Source of the DNA: Pseudomonas sp. Irchel 3E13
GTDB lineage: Bacteria > Pseudomonadota > Gammaproteobacteria > Pseudomonadales > Pseudomonadaceae
Direction of reading: 5' to 3'
Length of the DNA stretch: 64,000 nucleotides
NCBI RefSeq assembly: GCF_900187455.1
Contig: NZ_FYDX01000020.1
Coordinates: 1-64,000, forward strand
Shown here: in pieces, positions 8,511-17,129 of the stretch
How the letters are laid out: every line of letters begins with the position of its first letter
Position numbering within the stretch: position 1 is the stretch's first letter
Notes under the pieces: model-generated
Told to the model about the DNA's origin: nothing
Databases searched by the model: none
Seen by the model: the letters and a program-made list of their open reading frames with translations, nothing else
Made by a program: the position numbers and the translations under genes

Positions 8511-9174
8511 TGTTCATGGGCGCTTTGATCATGTGATCAGGCTGGTGAAGCTTCACCGTCCCGAAGCAGTGGTCTTCCTGGGTGACCTAGAATGGAGTTT
8601 GCCCTTGGACATGATCCTGCGCCCGATCCTAGAGCAGACAGAGATCTGGTTCATTCACGGCAACCATGACAGCGATCGTCCGGCCTACTGGCATAACCTC
8701 CATGGCTGCGGCCTCGCTGATCGCAGCCTACATGGCAGGGTAGTGGAGATTGCTGGCCATCGTATAGCGGGACTGGGTGGCACATTTGAGTTGCCGGTTT
8801 GGCTACCAGGCTGCCGTGATACCGGCATCCAAAATTACGGGGACTTCCTCAAGCACCTGGCGCTGAGGCCACATCACGCAGACATTCTCGCGACGAAAAG
8901 ACAGCATGCACAGTCAGCAATCTACCCGGATGACTACTTCGCACTCGCAATGGAGAAGGCGGATATTCTGGTCTGTCACGAAGCTCCCAGTTGCCACCCG
9001 TACGGTTACACTGAGATTGATGAATTGGCTCTGGCAATCGGGGCAAGGGCGGTCGTGCACGGCCACCATCATGACTCGCTTGATTACCGACAGGCATGGC
9101 CGAAACTGGGGTTTGAGGCACACGGGGTCGCATTTAGATCCATCATGGCCATCGATGGCTCGATCATCACCTGA
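8491..9174 (+). CDS. Calcineurin-like metallophosphoesterase
   Basis: The product is a dimetal phosphoesterase of about 227 residues, counting from the GTG at 8491. The motif set is GDVHG near the start, then FLGDLE, GNHDSD, a central CHEAP histidine and GHHHDS, the complete metal-ligand series of the family. The in-frame ATG at 8368 would add 41 residues of low-complexity sequence not needed for the fold, and the GTG has a GGGGGAAA binding site just upstream. Substrates in this family range from phosphoproteins to cyclic and dinucleoside phosphates and nucleic acids; none can be chosen here. Being inside a defence-rich island, nucleotide signalling or nucleic acid cleavage is possible. Confidence 0.75.
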   Translation: MVWFLGDVHGRFDHVIRLVKLHRPEAVVFLGDLEWSLPLDMILRPILEQTEIWFIHGNHDSDRPAYWHNLHGCGLADRSLHGRVVEIAGHRIAGLGGTFELPVWLPGCRDTGIQNYGDFLKHLALRPHHADILATKRQHAQSAIYPDDYFALAMEKADILVCHEAPSCHPYGYTEIDELALAIGARAVVHGHHHDSLDYRQAWPKLGFEAHGVAFRSIMAIDGSIIT

Positions 9175-9611
9175 TAGGTTGATAACGGCGCTGGCGCTAT
9201 GTAACCAAATTTCATGTTGCTCTAACCCACGTACTCCATGAGCGTTTAATGCCCCTGCCTGAGTTTCCTGCCCACCAGGCAAACCCGAGCCACGTCGAGT
9301 GAGCACTGTAAATCTCGGACGCAAACCTGAGTTAGCGGAAGGGCCATTTGCTGATCTCTTACGATTGCTGGCGCCATCTGAAATTCTTTACCGCCCCCAC
9401 GCAGGACGGTTGGGCGTATGTGCTCGCCTGGCATGAGTCGAGCGACCAATCATGGCTGTGAGGGCCTTGCTGACTGGACGTTTGATTATGTCCAGGACGG
9501 AGCAGGAATTTAGATCACCAAAGTGCCTTTGTAGGTTCGAACAGCGGAAGCGATGCCGGCCTGAAAATCAAGTACTCTACTCCCAGCCGGTTCGTTGCTT
9601 GGAGGCGCACC
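9175..9611. other. Gene-free stretch
   Basis: No frame here has a good start, a binding site or a recognisable domain. The stretch follows the phosphoesterase gene and leads into a zone of small genes and fragments. I see no terminator hairpin with a U-tract. Confidence 0.5.
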
Positions 9612-9821
9612 TTGAGGCCAGATATTCCCAGGGCTCTAACTGACAAAGAGTTCATGGACATGATGCAAGAACTCAAATTGGCAGGGCAATGGATGCAAGA
9701 GCAGTTGGCGCTGAGTCGTGCGGCTCAGAACGCTGCAGGCCCAAAGCAGGCCAGTATTAGCCCTTCGGAACGACAGGATGATGCGTCGGTTATCCATCCA
9801 CTGACCGACTTGCGATGGTAA
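9612..9821 (+). CDS. Short hypothetical protein running into a gene fragment
   Basis: This is a 69-codon frame whose first 55 codons (for instance LTDKEFMDMMQELKLAGQWMQEQLALSR) look like an amphipathic helical protein. Its last part runs into DNA that is homologous to the 3' part of the nitroreductase gene at 10859 (see 9779-9900), read in a different frame. The end of the protein is therefore probably the result of a recombination joint. Function unknown and coding status uncertain. Confidence 0.3.
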   Translation: MRPDIPRALTDKEFMDMMQELKLAGQWMQEQLALSRAAQNAAGPKQASISPSERQDDASVIHPLTDLRW

Positions 9822-9900
9822 AGCGGCGGCTGCCCCAGGAGGCAATACTGCACCACGAATCCTACTCGGCCGCCGGCGAGGTGAGGTTGAGTGAGAGCTC
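9779..9900 (+). pseudogene. Fragment of a nitroreductase gene
   Basis: This segment aligns base by base with about 11407-11525 inside the intact nitroreductase gene. In the matching frame it reads KRRLPQEAILHHESYSAAGE where the intact gene has KPRLPQQAVLHHETYTIAGE. Only about 40 codons remain and both ends are abrupt. It is a relic of a second, diverged copy. Confidence 0.65.
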
Positions 9901-10057
9901 GCCATCGACCTGGTAGGTAGCCGTGGTTTTTTGCGTCGTGTACGGTAACCATTCAACGCAGCCCATCTTTTAATCGTACCCTGGCCAATGATCTCGTTTA
10001 ACCTTCGCACAGCTACATGCCCGGCCTGTCCATCGCCAAAGCGGAGCGAGCCTTCAG

Positions 10058-10273
10058 ATGAGTACCTTGCCCCCCGATCAACACGACCGTTACTTGGAAA
10101 TACTCGAAGCAGCAAAGAGCCTATTCGGCTGTGATCGTGATGCAGAGCAATGGATGACGCGCCCCGTTACAGCGTTTGGTGGCAAAGCTCCTGGCGCCAT
10201 GATCACAACCAGGCTGGAAACGGACACGGTCATCGAGTTTATCAGGCGCTTGGAGCATGGGTTTATTGCGTGA
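10058..10273 (+). CDS. Small MbcA/ParS-type (DUF2384) antitoxin-like protein
   Basis: The protein has 71 residues. The sequence SLFGCDRDAEQWMTRPVTAF followed by GGKAP and ending FIRRLEHG matches the C-terminal toxin-binding domain of Xre/MbcA/ParS antitoxins. The usual N-terminal Xre DNA-binding domain is absent. In complete systems a RES-domain toxin gene follows directly; here the following 130 bases hold none. It may be an orphan antitoxin protecting against a related toxin elsewhere, or a relic. Confidence 0.55.
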   Translation: MSTLPPDQHDRYLEILEAAKSLFGCDRDAEQWMTRPVTAFGGKAPGAMITTRLETDTVIEFIRRLEHGFIA

Positions 10274-10406
10274 GTTGCCTAGACGATGCCCTTTAGATGG
10301 AAGTTTGGACATTGAGCCGGGGCGGCGCCAGAAATGGCTCGTTTCAAACCCCAAACGTAAGCAGACTGTCTGCCAAACCAACCCCCTGCCGCTCCTCGGT
10401 GATTGA

Positions 10407-10721
10407 CTACGCGACACCCAACAGCTTTTCCAGCTGCGCATGCTCCCAGGTGCTCAGCAGCTCTACGGGGTCAGTACTGTACGACTGCAGCGAATCGAAA
10501 ATGTAGGCACGTCCCTCCGGGCTGTAGCAGCTGTCGCAATAGTCGAGCGTGTCACAGTCGTTGTAGAACGTGAGCACCCAGCCATCGGCCTCCACCGTCA
10601 TCAAACCGCAGTAGATCTCAGCCCAAGACTGCTCACCTAGACGGCGCATGCTACGAACCCCGAGGGCGATGTCCCGCAGGATCTGATAAGCCTCGCGGGC
10701 CGTGAGCGGTTTTGCTTCCAA
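10407..10721 (-). CDS. Conserved hypothetical protein (DUF7693-like), intact copy
   Basis: The protein has 104 residues. It begins MEAKPLTAREAYQILRDIAL and contains a conserved core with FYNDCDTLDYCDSCYSPEGR, including three closely spaced cysteines. Similar small proteins are scattered in Pseudomonas accessory regions and I believe they are named DUF7693; no function is known to me. A truncated copy of the same gene occurs at 12100-12200, also on the minus strand. Confidence 0.55.
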   Translation of the reverse strand: MEAKPLTAREAYQILRDIALGVRSMRRLGEQSWAEIYCGLMTVEADGWVLTFYNDCDTLDYCDSCYSPEGRAYIFDSLQSYSTDPVELLSTWEHAQLEKLLGVA

Positions 10722-10858
10722 AAAAAGTACCTATATCTGGATGTTGTCGAACTGTCCGTGTCCGAACTCGGCTGGCCGCATGGTAAATGAAACTTGGCAT
10801 GGTAGGCGTGTTACGCGGGAATCAATTTGGTAGCCTTCGGCCCTTTTGGAGCACATCG

Positions 10859-11680
10859 ATGACAGCCAACGCACAGTCCAAGCTCAGTGCCCGCTACGGC
10901 GCGACTGACATCTCGCCGCCCACGCAATGGAATGAGGTCATAGAGCAACTCCTTGATCACCGGAGTGTCCGGGCATTCACTGAACAGCCCTTGCCTGATG
11001 GCACGATCGAGACCCTGGTCGCAGCCGCCCAGTCCGCATCGACATCGTCCAATCTCCAGGTCTGGAGTGTCGTCGCCGTTCAAGATGTCGATCGCAAGAA
11101 GCGCCTGTCCGGCCTGGCCGGCAATCAGGCCTATATCCATCAAGCCCCACTGTTCTTGGTCTGGCTCGCAGACCTGTCGCGGATTTCGCGCATAGCGGAG
11201 CAGGCGGGGGTAGAGCTGGAAGCACTACCGTACTTGGAAAGCTTGCTGCTAGGCACGATCGACGCAGCGTTGGCCGCTCAGAACGCTGTTGTCGCTCTGG
11301 AGTCGTTGGGGCTTGGCAGCGTATACATCGGTGGTATCCGTAACGATATTGAAGGCGTTGCGAATGAGCTGGGTCTGCCTGCCCAGGTCTATCCCGTCTT
11401 CGGCCTATGCGTCGGTTATCCATCACCTAACCGACCTGCAAAGGTAAAACCACGGCTACCGCAGCAAGCCGTACTGCATCACGAAACCTATACGATTGCC
11501 GGCGAGGAGGGCGTCCTGTCGGAATACGATTCCCGCCTGGGTGCGTTCTATCAGCGGGAAGGAATGAATTCTTCCGGCTGGTCGGAGCAAGTGATCAGCA
11601 GACTCCGGAATGTTTCGAGTCTGCATGGGCGTGAGGAGCTTCTGGGTGAGCTGGCGCGAATGGGCTTTGGGCTTCGCTGA
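10859..11680 (+). CDS. NADPH-dependent nitroreductase/flavin oxidoreductase
   Basis: The product is an FMN-dependent oxidoreductase of the nitroreductase superfamily (NfsA-like), 273 residues. The N terminus has HRSVRAFTEQPLP, the FMN-phosphate binding pattern; AAQSASTSSNLQVWSVV and the middle GLGSVYIGGIRND follow the family. The C-terminal VFGLCVGYPSP and KPRLPQ are also typical. I chose the ATG at 10859, with GGAG ten bases upstream, over the earlier in-frame ATG at 10787. Such enzymes reduce nitro compounds, quinones or flavins in the cytoplasm. A diverged 3' fragment of a second copy lies at 9779-9900. Confidence 0.85.
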   Translation: MTANAQSKLSARYGATDISPPTQWNEVIEQLLDHRSVRAFTEQPLPDGTIETLVAAAQSASTSSNLQVWSVVAVQDVDRKKRLSGLAGNQAYIHQAPLFLVWLADLSRISRIAEQAGVELEALPYLESLLLGTIDAALAAQNAVVALESLGLGSVYIGGIRNDIEGVANELGLPAQVYPVFGLCVGYPSPNRPAKVKPRLPQQAVLHHETYTIAGEEGVLSEYDSRLGAFYQREGMNSSGWSEQVISRLRNVSSLHGREELLGELARMGFGLR

Positions 11681-11817
11681 TGCGCGAGGCTGAGGGAGGA
11701 GGGTATGGCACACAAGCTCGTCAGCGCAGAAGCAGAACTCATAGCGTTGCGTGCATCGAGCGAGGTGGATGCCTAAGAAGCGTAGCGCTGAGAGCCTTCA
11801 ACCAGTAGTGCAGTACT

Positions 11818-11833
11818 GAGTACATTTGTACTC
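11818..11833. promoter_or_regulatory. Palindrome GAGTAC-ATTT-GTACTC
   Basis: A 16-base palindrome with six-base arms, 138 bases after the nitroreductase stop. No gene starts immediately next to it on either strand. It has the same GTAC-N4-GTAC core as the sites at 7116, 8185 and 20821, read here in the opposite orientation (ATTT instead of AAAT). Confidence 0.45.
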
Positions 11834-11904
11834 CTCCGAGGATTCGTCGCTCGCTATCCGAGCCTGGCGGCATTCGCAAGCGAGGGTAGGTGGGTAACGT
11901 GTCG

Positions 11905-12024
11905 CTTGGGCCCTGGACTACAGCTGCGGTCTTGAAGGACTCCCCGCCAAGGAGGAAATGTTGAGTTCTTGGAGAGACTCGTACGCAATCGGCTGGGCAA
12001 CCCACTGGCTAAGATCGGGATCTA
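11905..12024 (+). pseudogene. Fragment duplicated from the gene at 19698-19991
   Basis: About 80 bases here (from GGGCCCTGGACTACAGCTGC) match 19754-19835 closely. In frame it keeps MLSS and SYA from the other copy (MLSSERASYA) and then diverges, reaching a stop at about 12024. It lacks the rest of the gene. This is one of several partial duplicates in the 9.7-12.3 kb zone. Confidence 0.55.
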
Positions 12025-12099
12025 AAAACTAAGGTTTACCTTAGTTTCTGCGTTTTTTGTGACGGTTGGCTAGAGAATCTAAGCTATGGCTTAGTTTTC

Positions 12100-12200
12100 T
12101 CCCAGCTGCACCAAGGCGATCTCCCGCAGGATTTGATAGGCCTCGCGGGCTGTTAGTGGTTTCGCTGCCAAAAGAAAGGTGCCTGTGCGTGTTGGGATGC
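12100..12200 (-). pseudogene. Truncated copy of the DUF7693-like gene
   Basis: On the minus strand the frame reads AAKPLTAREAYQILREIAL, nearly the same as the N terminus of the intact gene ending at 10721, and then breaks off into unrelated codons and a stop. The similarity continues upstream of the gene as well (12180-12265 against 10722-10800), so the duplicated unit included the promoter region. Confidence 0.65.
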
Positions 12201-12375
12201 TGTTGGCTTGTCATTCCTCCGACTTGGTCGACCGCATGGTTAATGAAATATGCCATGCACTGCGTTCGCATCATGACGTTCATGCGAGAGCCGGCGCAGT
12301 AGGGAAATGCCACGCTCATGGAGCCGACTCGTGACTAGGGTCGAGGATGACCAGTATCGGGGGTTGACTTCCATG

Positions 12376-12391
12376 CTGTATTTATATACAG
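12376..12391 (+). promoter_or_regulatory. Canonical LexA (SOS) box
   Basis: CTGTATTTATATACAG matches the CTGTATATATATACAG consensus with two mismatches, and CAG/CTG ends are perfect. A TTGACT hexamer at 12364 could be the -35 element. No recognisable gene follows on the plus strand before a strong hairpin at 12493; an ATG at 12397 opens only eight codons. The minus-strand helicase gene ends at 12590, so the box is not its promoter. Confidence 0.75.
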
Positions 12392-12492
12392 TAATTATGT
12401 CTGGGCAGTGCTCTCATCAATAGGTGTGGTACTAACTCTCACGATGCGCCTTCTCGGACTCGTGCATTAATACGGATGATTTTTGCACGTAC

Positions 12493-12518
12493 ACAAAAGC
12501 CCCTTTCGGGGCTTTTGT
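12493..12518. terminator. Strong hairpin, probable bidirectional terminator
   Basis: An 11-base stem (ACAAAAGCCCC with GGGGCTTTTGT) closes a TTTC loop and contains T-runs on both sides. It is 72 bases past the stop of the minus-strand helicase operon and could also end a short plus-strand transcript started at the LexA box about 100 bases to the left. Confidence 0.75.
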
Positions 12519-12589
12519 CGTTTCAGCGACTTCCACTTCTTGATGCTGCATCGTGCCTGAAGAGCAGACCAACAGCGCTAACATCCGTC

Positions 12590-14461
12590 TCAAAGCAGCA
12601 CGATTTCGTCCGCTTTCAACCAGCCGGCCTTGATGGCGCTTGCCTTGGCAACCTCTGGCTGAGCGGTGTAAACCACGATTGCCAAGCTTTCCTCAGCGCG
12701 GCTGCAGGTGACATACAGAAGTCGTCGCGTTCGAGAAAGGGAATCGTCCTTACCGGCCAGCTGGTTTTTAACGTCGTTTGCGGACGCAGGCGACACGCCT
12801 AACAGCTTTTCATAGCTGAACAAAAAACCGCCTGCTTCATCATCGTTCAGCACGACCATTACCCGCGGGAACTCAAGCCCCTTGACGCCCTGGTGTGTGT
12901 CAAATGGCGACAGCCCATTTGCGTAACCCGCGAATGCGGCCATCTCCGAATAGGGGCGACCTAGCACAACCCGATACGCATGCACCTCAAGCGCATCACG
13001 ATCTGTAGTATCGGGCGCATCGTCCGTCGTCGGGCCCTGAGCCAAGGCTTCCGCGAAACGCTCCGGCAGCTCAAGCAGGCCAGTCTGTAGAAGGATTTGG
13101 GATACTTCCTCTATCGACGGATCGTTGTCCCTGAGCAGCTCACAAAGCGTGGCTGTCGCTTTACCAACCGACTCCAACAAATCGAGCTGATTTGGTACCG
13201 ACTGCAGGTGCTCGGGATCAAGAAGAGGAGAGCGTAAACGCACCGCCTCCATCAATGCGAAGTCATCTGCTTGCGCAGCTTCAAGGATCGGGCCGACTTG
13301 CTCGAAGAAAAGCTTGAGTATGGGTAACGTTCCGTCCAGCAGTCCGGTATTCAGGTGCTCAACGTCATACAGCGGCGAGAATACCCCCTCAAATCCCATG
13401 CGCCGTCCAGCCATTTTGTGCTCCAAGATGAGCGTTTTGCGGCCTTTCGTGCCAGCTGCCCACTGCGCATCGCCAGTGACTTTTGCCATCTGCTGTGCGA
13501 TTTGGTCTTCCAAGCTAAAGTCCAGACTTGCAACCTGTCGGGTGCAGAACATGCGCACGGTGCCTTGCGCAGCGCCCGGCTTAGGTATCTGCTCATGATC
13601 ATCTACGCTGGCGCGGATCACGTTGATCAGTTCAACAACTCGCGTCGGGCAGCGGCGATTCATGCGCTTCTCAGGCTTGGCCCAATCCGGTGGAATCGCA
13701 TCATCCAGCCCAACCTTGCCATCGTTGTAGATCCGCTGCATCGTGTCACCCAGCAATCCCAGACAGAAACGTTTGGGAGCTGCGGCTTGAGCTTGTAAAA
13801 ATGCATCCATCAGAGGGCCATTCGTATCTTGGCTTTCATCGATCAGCAGCACCGGATGCCGATCCGCCATGACGTCAAGCAACGGCGGCTTGGGAATGAA
13901 CGCCGCGGCCATCTGGATGACCTCACTATGATTCAACGACTGCCTGCTTCGGTTGTCACCGGTAGGGCTATATGTGAAGGCAGTTATGTCGTCCAGGTTG
14001 GCCAAGCGGCGCGCTTTGCTGCCCCGACTGGCCTGGTTCGCCAGAAAAGTTTTGTTAACTCCCCGCGCGCGACTGAGCTTGTCATCAAGCTCCTCGATAT
14101 CCTCGGCAAGCTTGATGCGCAACCAATCACGTATGTCGTCGTTGAAGCCCTTGATCATTCGCCATGAAAACGCATGAATTGTCGAGACCTCAACCAATGG
14201 GTCGTGCTCGAGGCGGCGAGCGATTTCCTCACAGGCTGCATTGGTGTAGGTAATGATCGCGATTTGGCGCCCCTCAAAGGTCAGGCGTTCTCGTTCATGA
14301 TCCTTGAGCGATTTCACGGCCATCACAAGCGAATGGGTCTTGCCAGAGCCGGCACCTGCGTACAGGAAAAAGCTGCGTGGATGTTCGAGGTTAAGGCACT
14401 CCTGGATAACATCGTCCGCGTTCCGCTTCGGGTCAGCTGATACCTCAGTCGCGATGCTCAT
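12590..14461 (-). CDS. UvrD-like helicase, Gabija GajB-like
   Basis: This is a superfamily 1 DNA helicase of 623 residues. Motif I is AGAGSGKT (35-42), motif Ia ITYTNAACEEIARR, motif II LLIDESQD, motif III GLLGDTMQRIY, motif IV-like NRRCPTRVVELI, motif V HQGVKGLEFPRVMVV and motif VI LLYVTCSRAEE. It is the downstream gene of a two-gene operon, its ATG overlapping the stop of the OLD-family nuclease gene by four bases. This pairing is that of Gabija (GajA nuclease plus GajB UvrD-like helicase), though this helicase is longer than the roughly 500-residue GajB first described. Likely role: sensing or unwinding DNA ends to license the partner nuclease. Confidence 0.75.
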   Translation of the reverse strand: MSIATEVSADPKRNADDVIQECLNLEHPRSFFLYAGAGSGKTHSLVMAVKSLKDHERERLTFEGRQIAIITYTNAACEEIARRLEHDPLVEVSTIHAFSWRMIKGFNDDIRDWLRIKLAEDIEELDDKLSRARGVNKTFLANQASRGSKARRLANLDDITAFTYSPTGDNRSRQSLNHSEVIQMAAAFIPKPPLLDVMADRHPVLLIDESQDTNGPLMDAFLQAQAAAPKRFCLGLLGDTMQRIYNDGKVGLDDAIPPDWAKPEKRMNRRCPTRVVELINVIRASVDDHEQIPKPGAAQGTVRMFCTRQVASLDFSLEDQIAQQMAKVTGDAQWAAGTKGRKTLILEHKMAGRRMGFEGVFSPLYDVEHLNTGLLDGTLPILKLFFEQVGPILEAAQADDFALMEAVRLRSPLLDPEHLQSVPNQLDLLESVGKATATLCELLRDNDPSIEEVSQILLQTGLLELPERFAEALAQGPTTDDAPDTTDRDALEVHAYRVVLGRPYSEMAAFAGYANGLSPFDTHQGVKGLEFPRVMVVLNDDEAGGFLFSYEKLLGVSPASANDVKNQLAGKDDSLSRTRRLLYVTCSRAEESLAIVVYTAQPEVAKASAIKAGWLKADEIVLL

Positions 14462-16767
14462 CGCTCTGTCACCTCGATACTGGCCGTTGGAACAATCAGC
14501 AGCTCCTTGCTCTTCTTCTTGAGCTTTTCCTCTAACCAGACGAGCCCTTCTCGGATGTATTCTGGAACCGTCAGCTTCGTAAAATCCGGGTCACCCAAAA
14601 CCTGAAGGGCGAACTTCGCTTTGTCACCCTCCCTAAGCGCGTCGAACAATGCTCTGCCAAGATCATCTGCGGTCTTCGACTCACGCAGCGCCACCGCAAA
14701 GGGTTTGGTCAGACCTTGGCCTTTTTTCTGTTTAAAGTGCTGCACATTGCTCAAAACCAGGCTGTCCTCGAAGGTATTGGGGAGCGCTTCGGCTTCGTTC
14801 TCAGTGCTGGGCAATCGGATCTTGATGGGCGTCTGATATGCGATTCGGATCGCAAATAGGTCATCTATCTGTTGAGCCTTGTGCTCATCATCCAGATCTA
14901 GGAGCGTGTCGACATCGTGTCCAACCTTCTGCGCCGTCACCCAGTTGCGCAAGGTAGGGTTATTGGTCTCCTGTGCTGCTTTCCGCTTAACGGGTACAGC
15001 TGATTTCTTGTGCCCCGCGTCGAGATCCGTGATCACCAGCGTCACAATACCCAGCGCATCAACCAGAGGCCTGAGGCGATGCGCATGGCTGCCCCCGATA
15101 TCCAGAATGGTGATGTAGCACCGATCAAGGAAAGGGAAGTGGCTGCGCAGGAAATGCGGCAGCATCATTCTTTCCGCCGCACCTTCAACCAAGATGACTG
15201 CGTCGGCAAAGAAGAGATCAGCGTGTTGGGCCCTGAGGTAGCGGGTTACGAACTCTTTCGTTTGCTTGTGGCGGTTCTTGTCGCCAAACACCGTGCTCAG
15301 ATTGGAGACGGTCGATACCGGCACCGGCACACCGGCCATTCCTGCCGGCAGCCGCCGGAAGTATCGTAGATTTGCGTATTCCGTCTCATGAGCAACGTGG
15401 CTCGAGTGAGAGCTGACGACCATCTGGGTTTTGAGCTTCGGATACTTCTTCAGCAGTGGGTCATTGCTCAGGACGTGATACGCATGCTTGATGAAGGCTT
15501 GCTGCACCTGGACATGCAGGTGGGCTTCAGGCTCCTCAATGAGCACGAGGTGGATTGGCTCGACCCCGGCGTCGGTTCGCTCCTCCGAATCCTTGTACTT
15601 TTTCAGCCAGTCGTCCCGGAACGCCATCAATTGGAAAATCATGGAGATCAGGTTCTGGTAACCCAACCCGTTAGAGGTTTCGGGCAACCGCATGGGAGGT
15701 GCGCCAGGCGCACCGGCAACTGAATCCAGCTCGAACAGCACCGCTGCTTCATGGTTCATACCATCCGTAGGAGACAAACGGGTCTCTACTTTAATAGCGG
15801 GATCGGAATGGTTGGGATAGCCCAAGCCAGCGACTTCTAAAAGAGCAGGTGCAAAGCTTGAAGTGAGCCGAGAATCGAACGCAGTCTGGGCAGCCTGGAT
15901 AGCTGTCAACGCTTCCAGATCTGATATGTCTGGGCTGTCACCTGGATCCAGATGCCGGTTGTAGTAGGCGCGTAATTGCTCTGTCAGTCTTTTCCCCGAG
16001 CCCCCTCGGCCCTCAGTGACAGATTCTTCTGCACTGTCTCCGAAGCCACGCTGCGCGTTGATCTCATGAACGCGTATTAGGTCAGTGAGCGGGTTGGCAT
16101 CCAGCGCCATAGCGGTCGAAGATAGCGGTTGCAGGTTGGCATGGCGCGTTCTGGCATCCGGCGCCTGAAGCTGAGTAGGGTCGAGGCGATACCAGCGAAC
16201 GATGAACATGGTACCTAGGCGCCGATTCAGGTAGTCGTGAAGACTTTGTGGCCAGAGGGGCAGGGTGGGTGGCGTTTTCCCTTCCGCGGTCTGCTTCACG
16301 ATCTCCTGCTGCAGCTTTTTCACGCGTGCTCGCTCTTTCCGGTAATCGGTAAAGAGCTTGGCCATGTCTTTGGGCTCAAGCCTGAAGCGCATTCCTACAT
16401 GGCCGCCTTTCCAGGCGAAATTGGGGATTAGGTCTCTAATATGATGCAGCTCCCCTTGCGAAGCTTCCACCCAGAGATCCAGCGTGGGCAACCAATGCGC
16501 CCACTCGTTAGCCTTAGGGGGCTCAAGGGTTTCGTCAGCAGCCTCCCAATCCGCCCCTGCGGCATCAATCGTTGCAAGGTGGGAAAGGGTCAAGTCTTGG
16601 AGGCGGAACGCGGTTGCTTTCGACAGCAGGAACTTGCGCAGGGCCAACATAGCGGATGACTTACCGCTGTTGTTGGCGCCGACCAGTAGGGTGGTGGTGC
16701 TTGCCAGGTTGATTCGAACGGACAGGAGCTTGCGGAAATTCGCAATCTCCAAGTACTGGATCTGCAT
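14458..16767 (-). CDS. OLD-family ATPase/TOPRIM nuclease, Gabija GajA-like
   Basis: The protein has 769 residues when started at the ATG at 16767, which is preceded by AAGGAAG; an upstream in-frame ATG at 16872 has no such site. An N-terminal ABC-type ATPase has Walker A GANNSGKS (30-37) and signature/Walker B VLIEEPEAHLH near 407. A TOPRIM domain near 520-570 shows ILVEGAAERMMLP followed by LDIGG and LVITDLDAG, the E and D residues that hold the metals. This is the class-2 OLD architecture found with UvrD helicases in Gabija. It is the first gene of the operon. The divergent region 16768-17129 should hold promoters for it and for the retron genes. Confidence 0.8.
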   Translation of the reverse strand: MQIQYLEIANFRKLLSVRINLASTTTLLVGANNSGKSSAMLALRKFLLSKATAFRLQDLTLSHLATIDAAGADWEAADETLEPPKANEWAHWLPTLDLWVEASQGELHHIRDLIPNFAWKGGHVGMRFRLEPKDMAKLFTDYRKERARVKKLQQEIVKQTAEGKTPPTLPLWPQSLHDYLNRRLGTMFIVRWYRLDPTQLQAPDARTRHANLQPLSSTAMALDANPLTDLIRVHEINAQRGFGDSAEESVTEGRGGSGKRLTEQLRAYYNRHLDPGDSPDISDLEALTAIQAAQTAFDSRLTSSFAPALLEVAGLGYPNHSDPAIKVETRLSPTDGMNHEAAVLFELDSVAGAPGAPPMRLPETSNGLGYQNLISMIFQLMAFRDDWLKKYKDSEERTDAGVEPIHLVLIEEPEAHLHVQVQQAFIKHAYHVLSNDPLLKKYPKLKTQMVVSSHSSHVAHETEYANLRYFRRLPAGMAGVPVPVSTVSNLSTVFGDKNRHKQTKEFVTRYLRAQHADLFFADAVILVEGAAERMMLPHFLRSHFPFLDRCYITILDIGGSHAHRLRPLVDALGIVTLVITDLDAGHKKSAVPVKRKAAQETNNPTLRNWVTAQKVGHDVDTLLDLDDEHKAQQIDDLFAIRIAYQTPIKIRLPSTENEAEALPNTFEDSLVLSNVQHFKQKKGQGLTKPFAVALRESKTADDLGRALFDALREGDKAKFALQVLGDPDFTKLTVPEYIREGLVWLEEKLKKKSKELLIVPTASIEVTER

Positions 16768-17129
16768 AGCCTCTTCCTTGTGACGACTCACGGTCGGTTG
16801 CCGTGGTGGTGGATTTTGGGACTCTAGCCCAGCGTCTGCAGGACTCCAATAGCCATGATGGCTTTTTGCCACTAGTCATCAATTTCTCCCACTGTGCCCA
16901 CTGACGCCTAACTGGATTGACGTATGATGTCCGCCAGCCATTGTAAGTATCGCGGGCACACCTTCCTTTCTTGGTAACACTGCCGTTCTCGCTTGCCCGC
17001 AGACTCTTCGATGCTTGAGACAGGGCAGGGAGTGACACCCCAGGCCTAGCTGGAGAGCAATTTCCTGCCGGCGTTCTTCATCTGGCATGCTAAAGCGGCG
17101 ATTTCCATATTCACTGGGGTGCTCCATCA

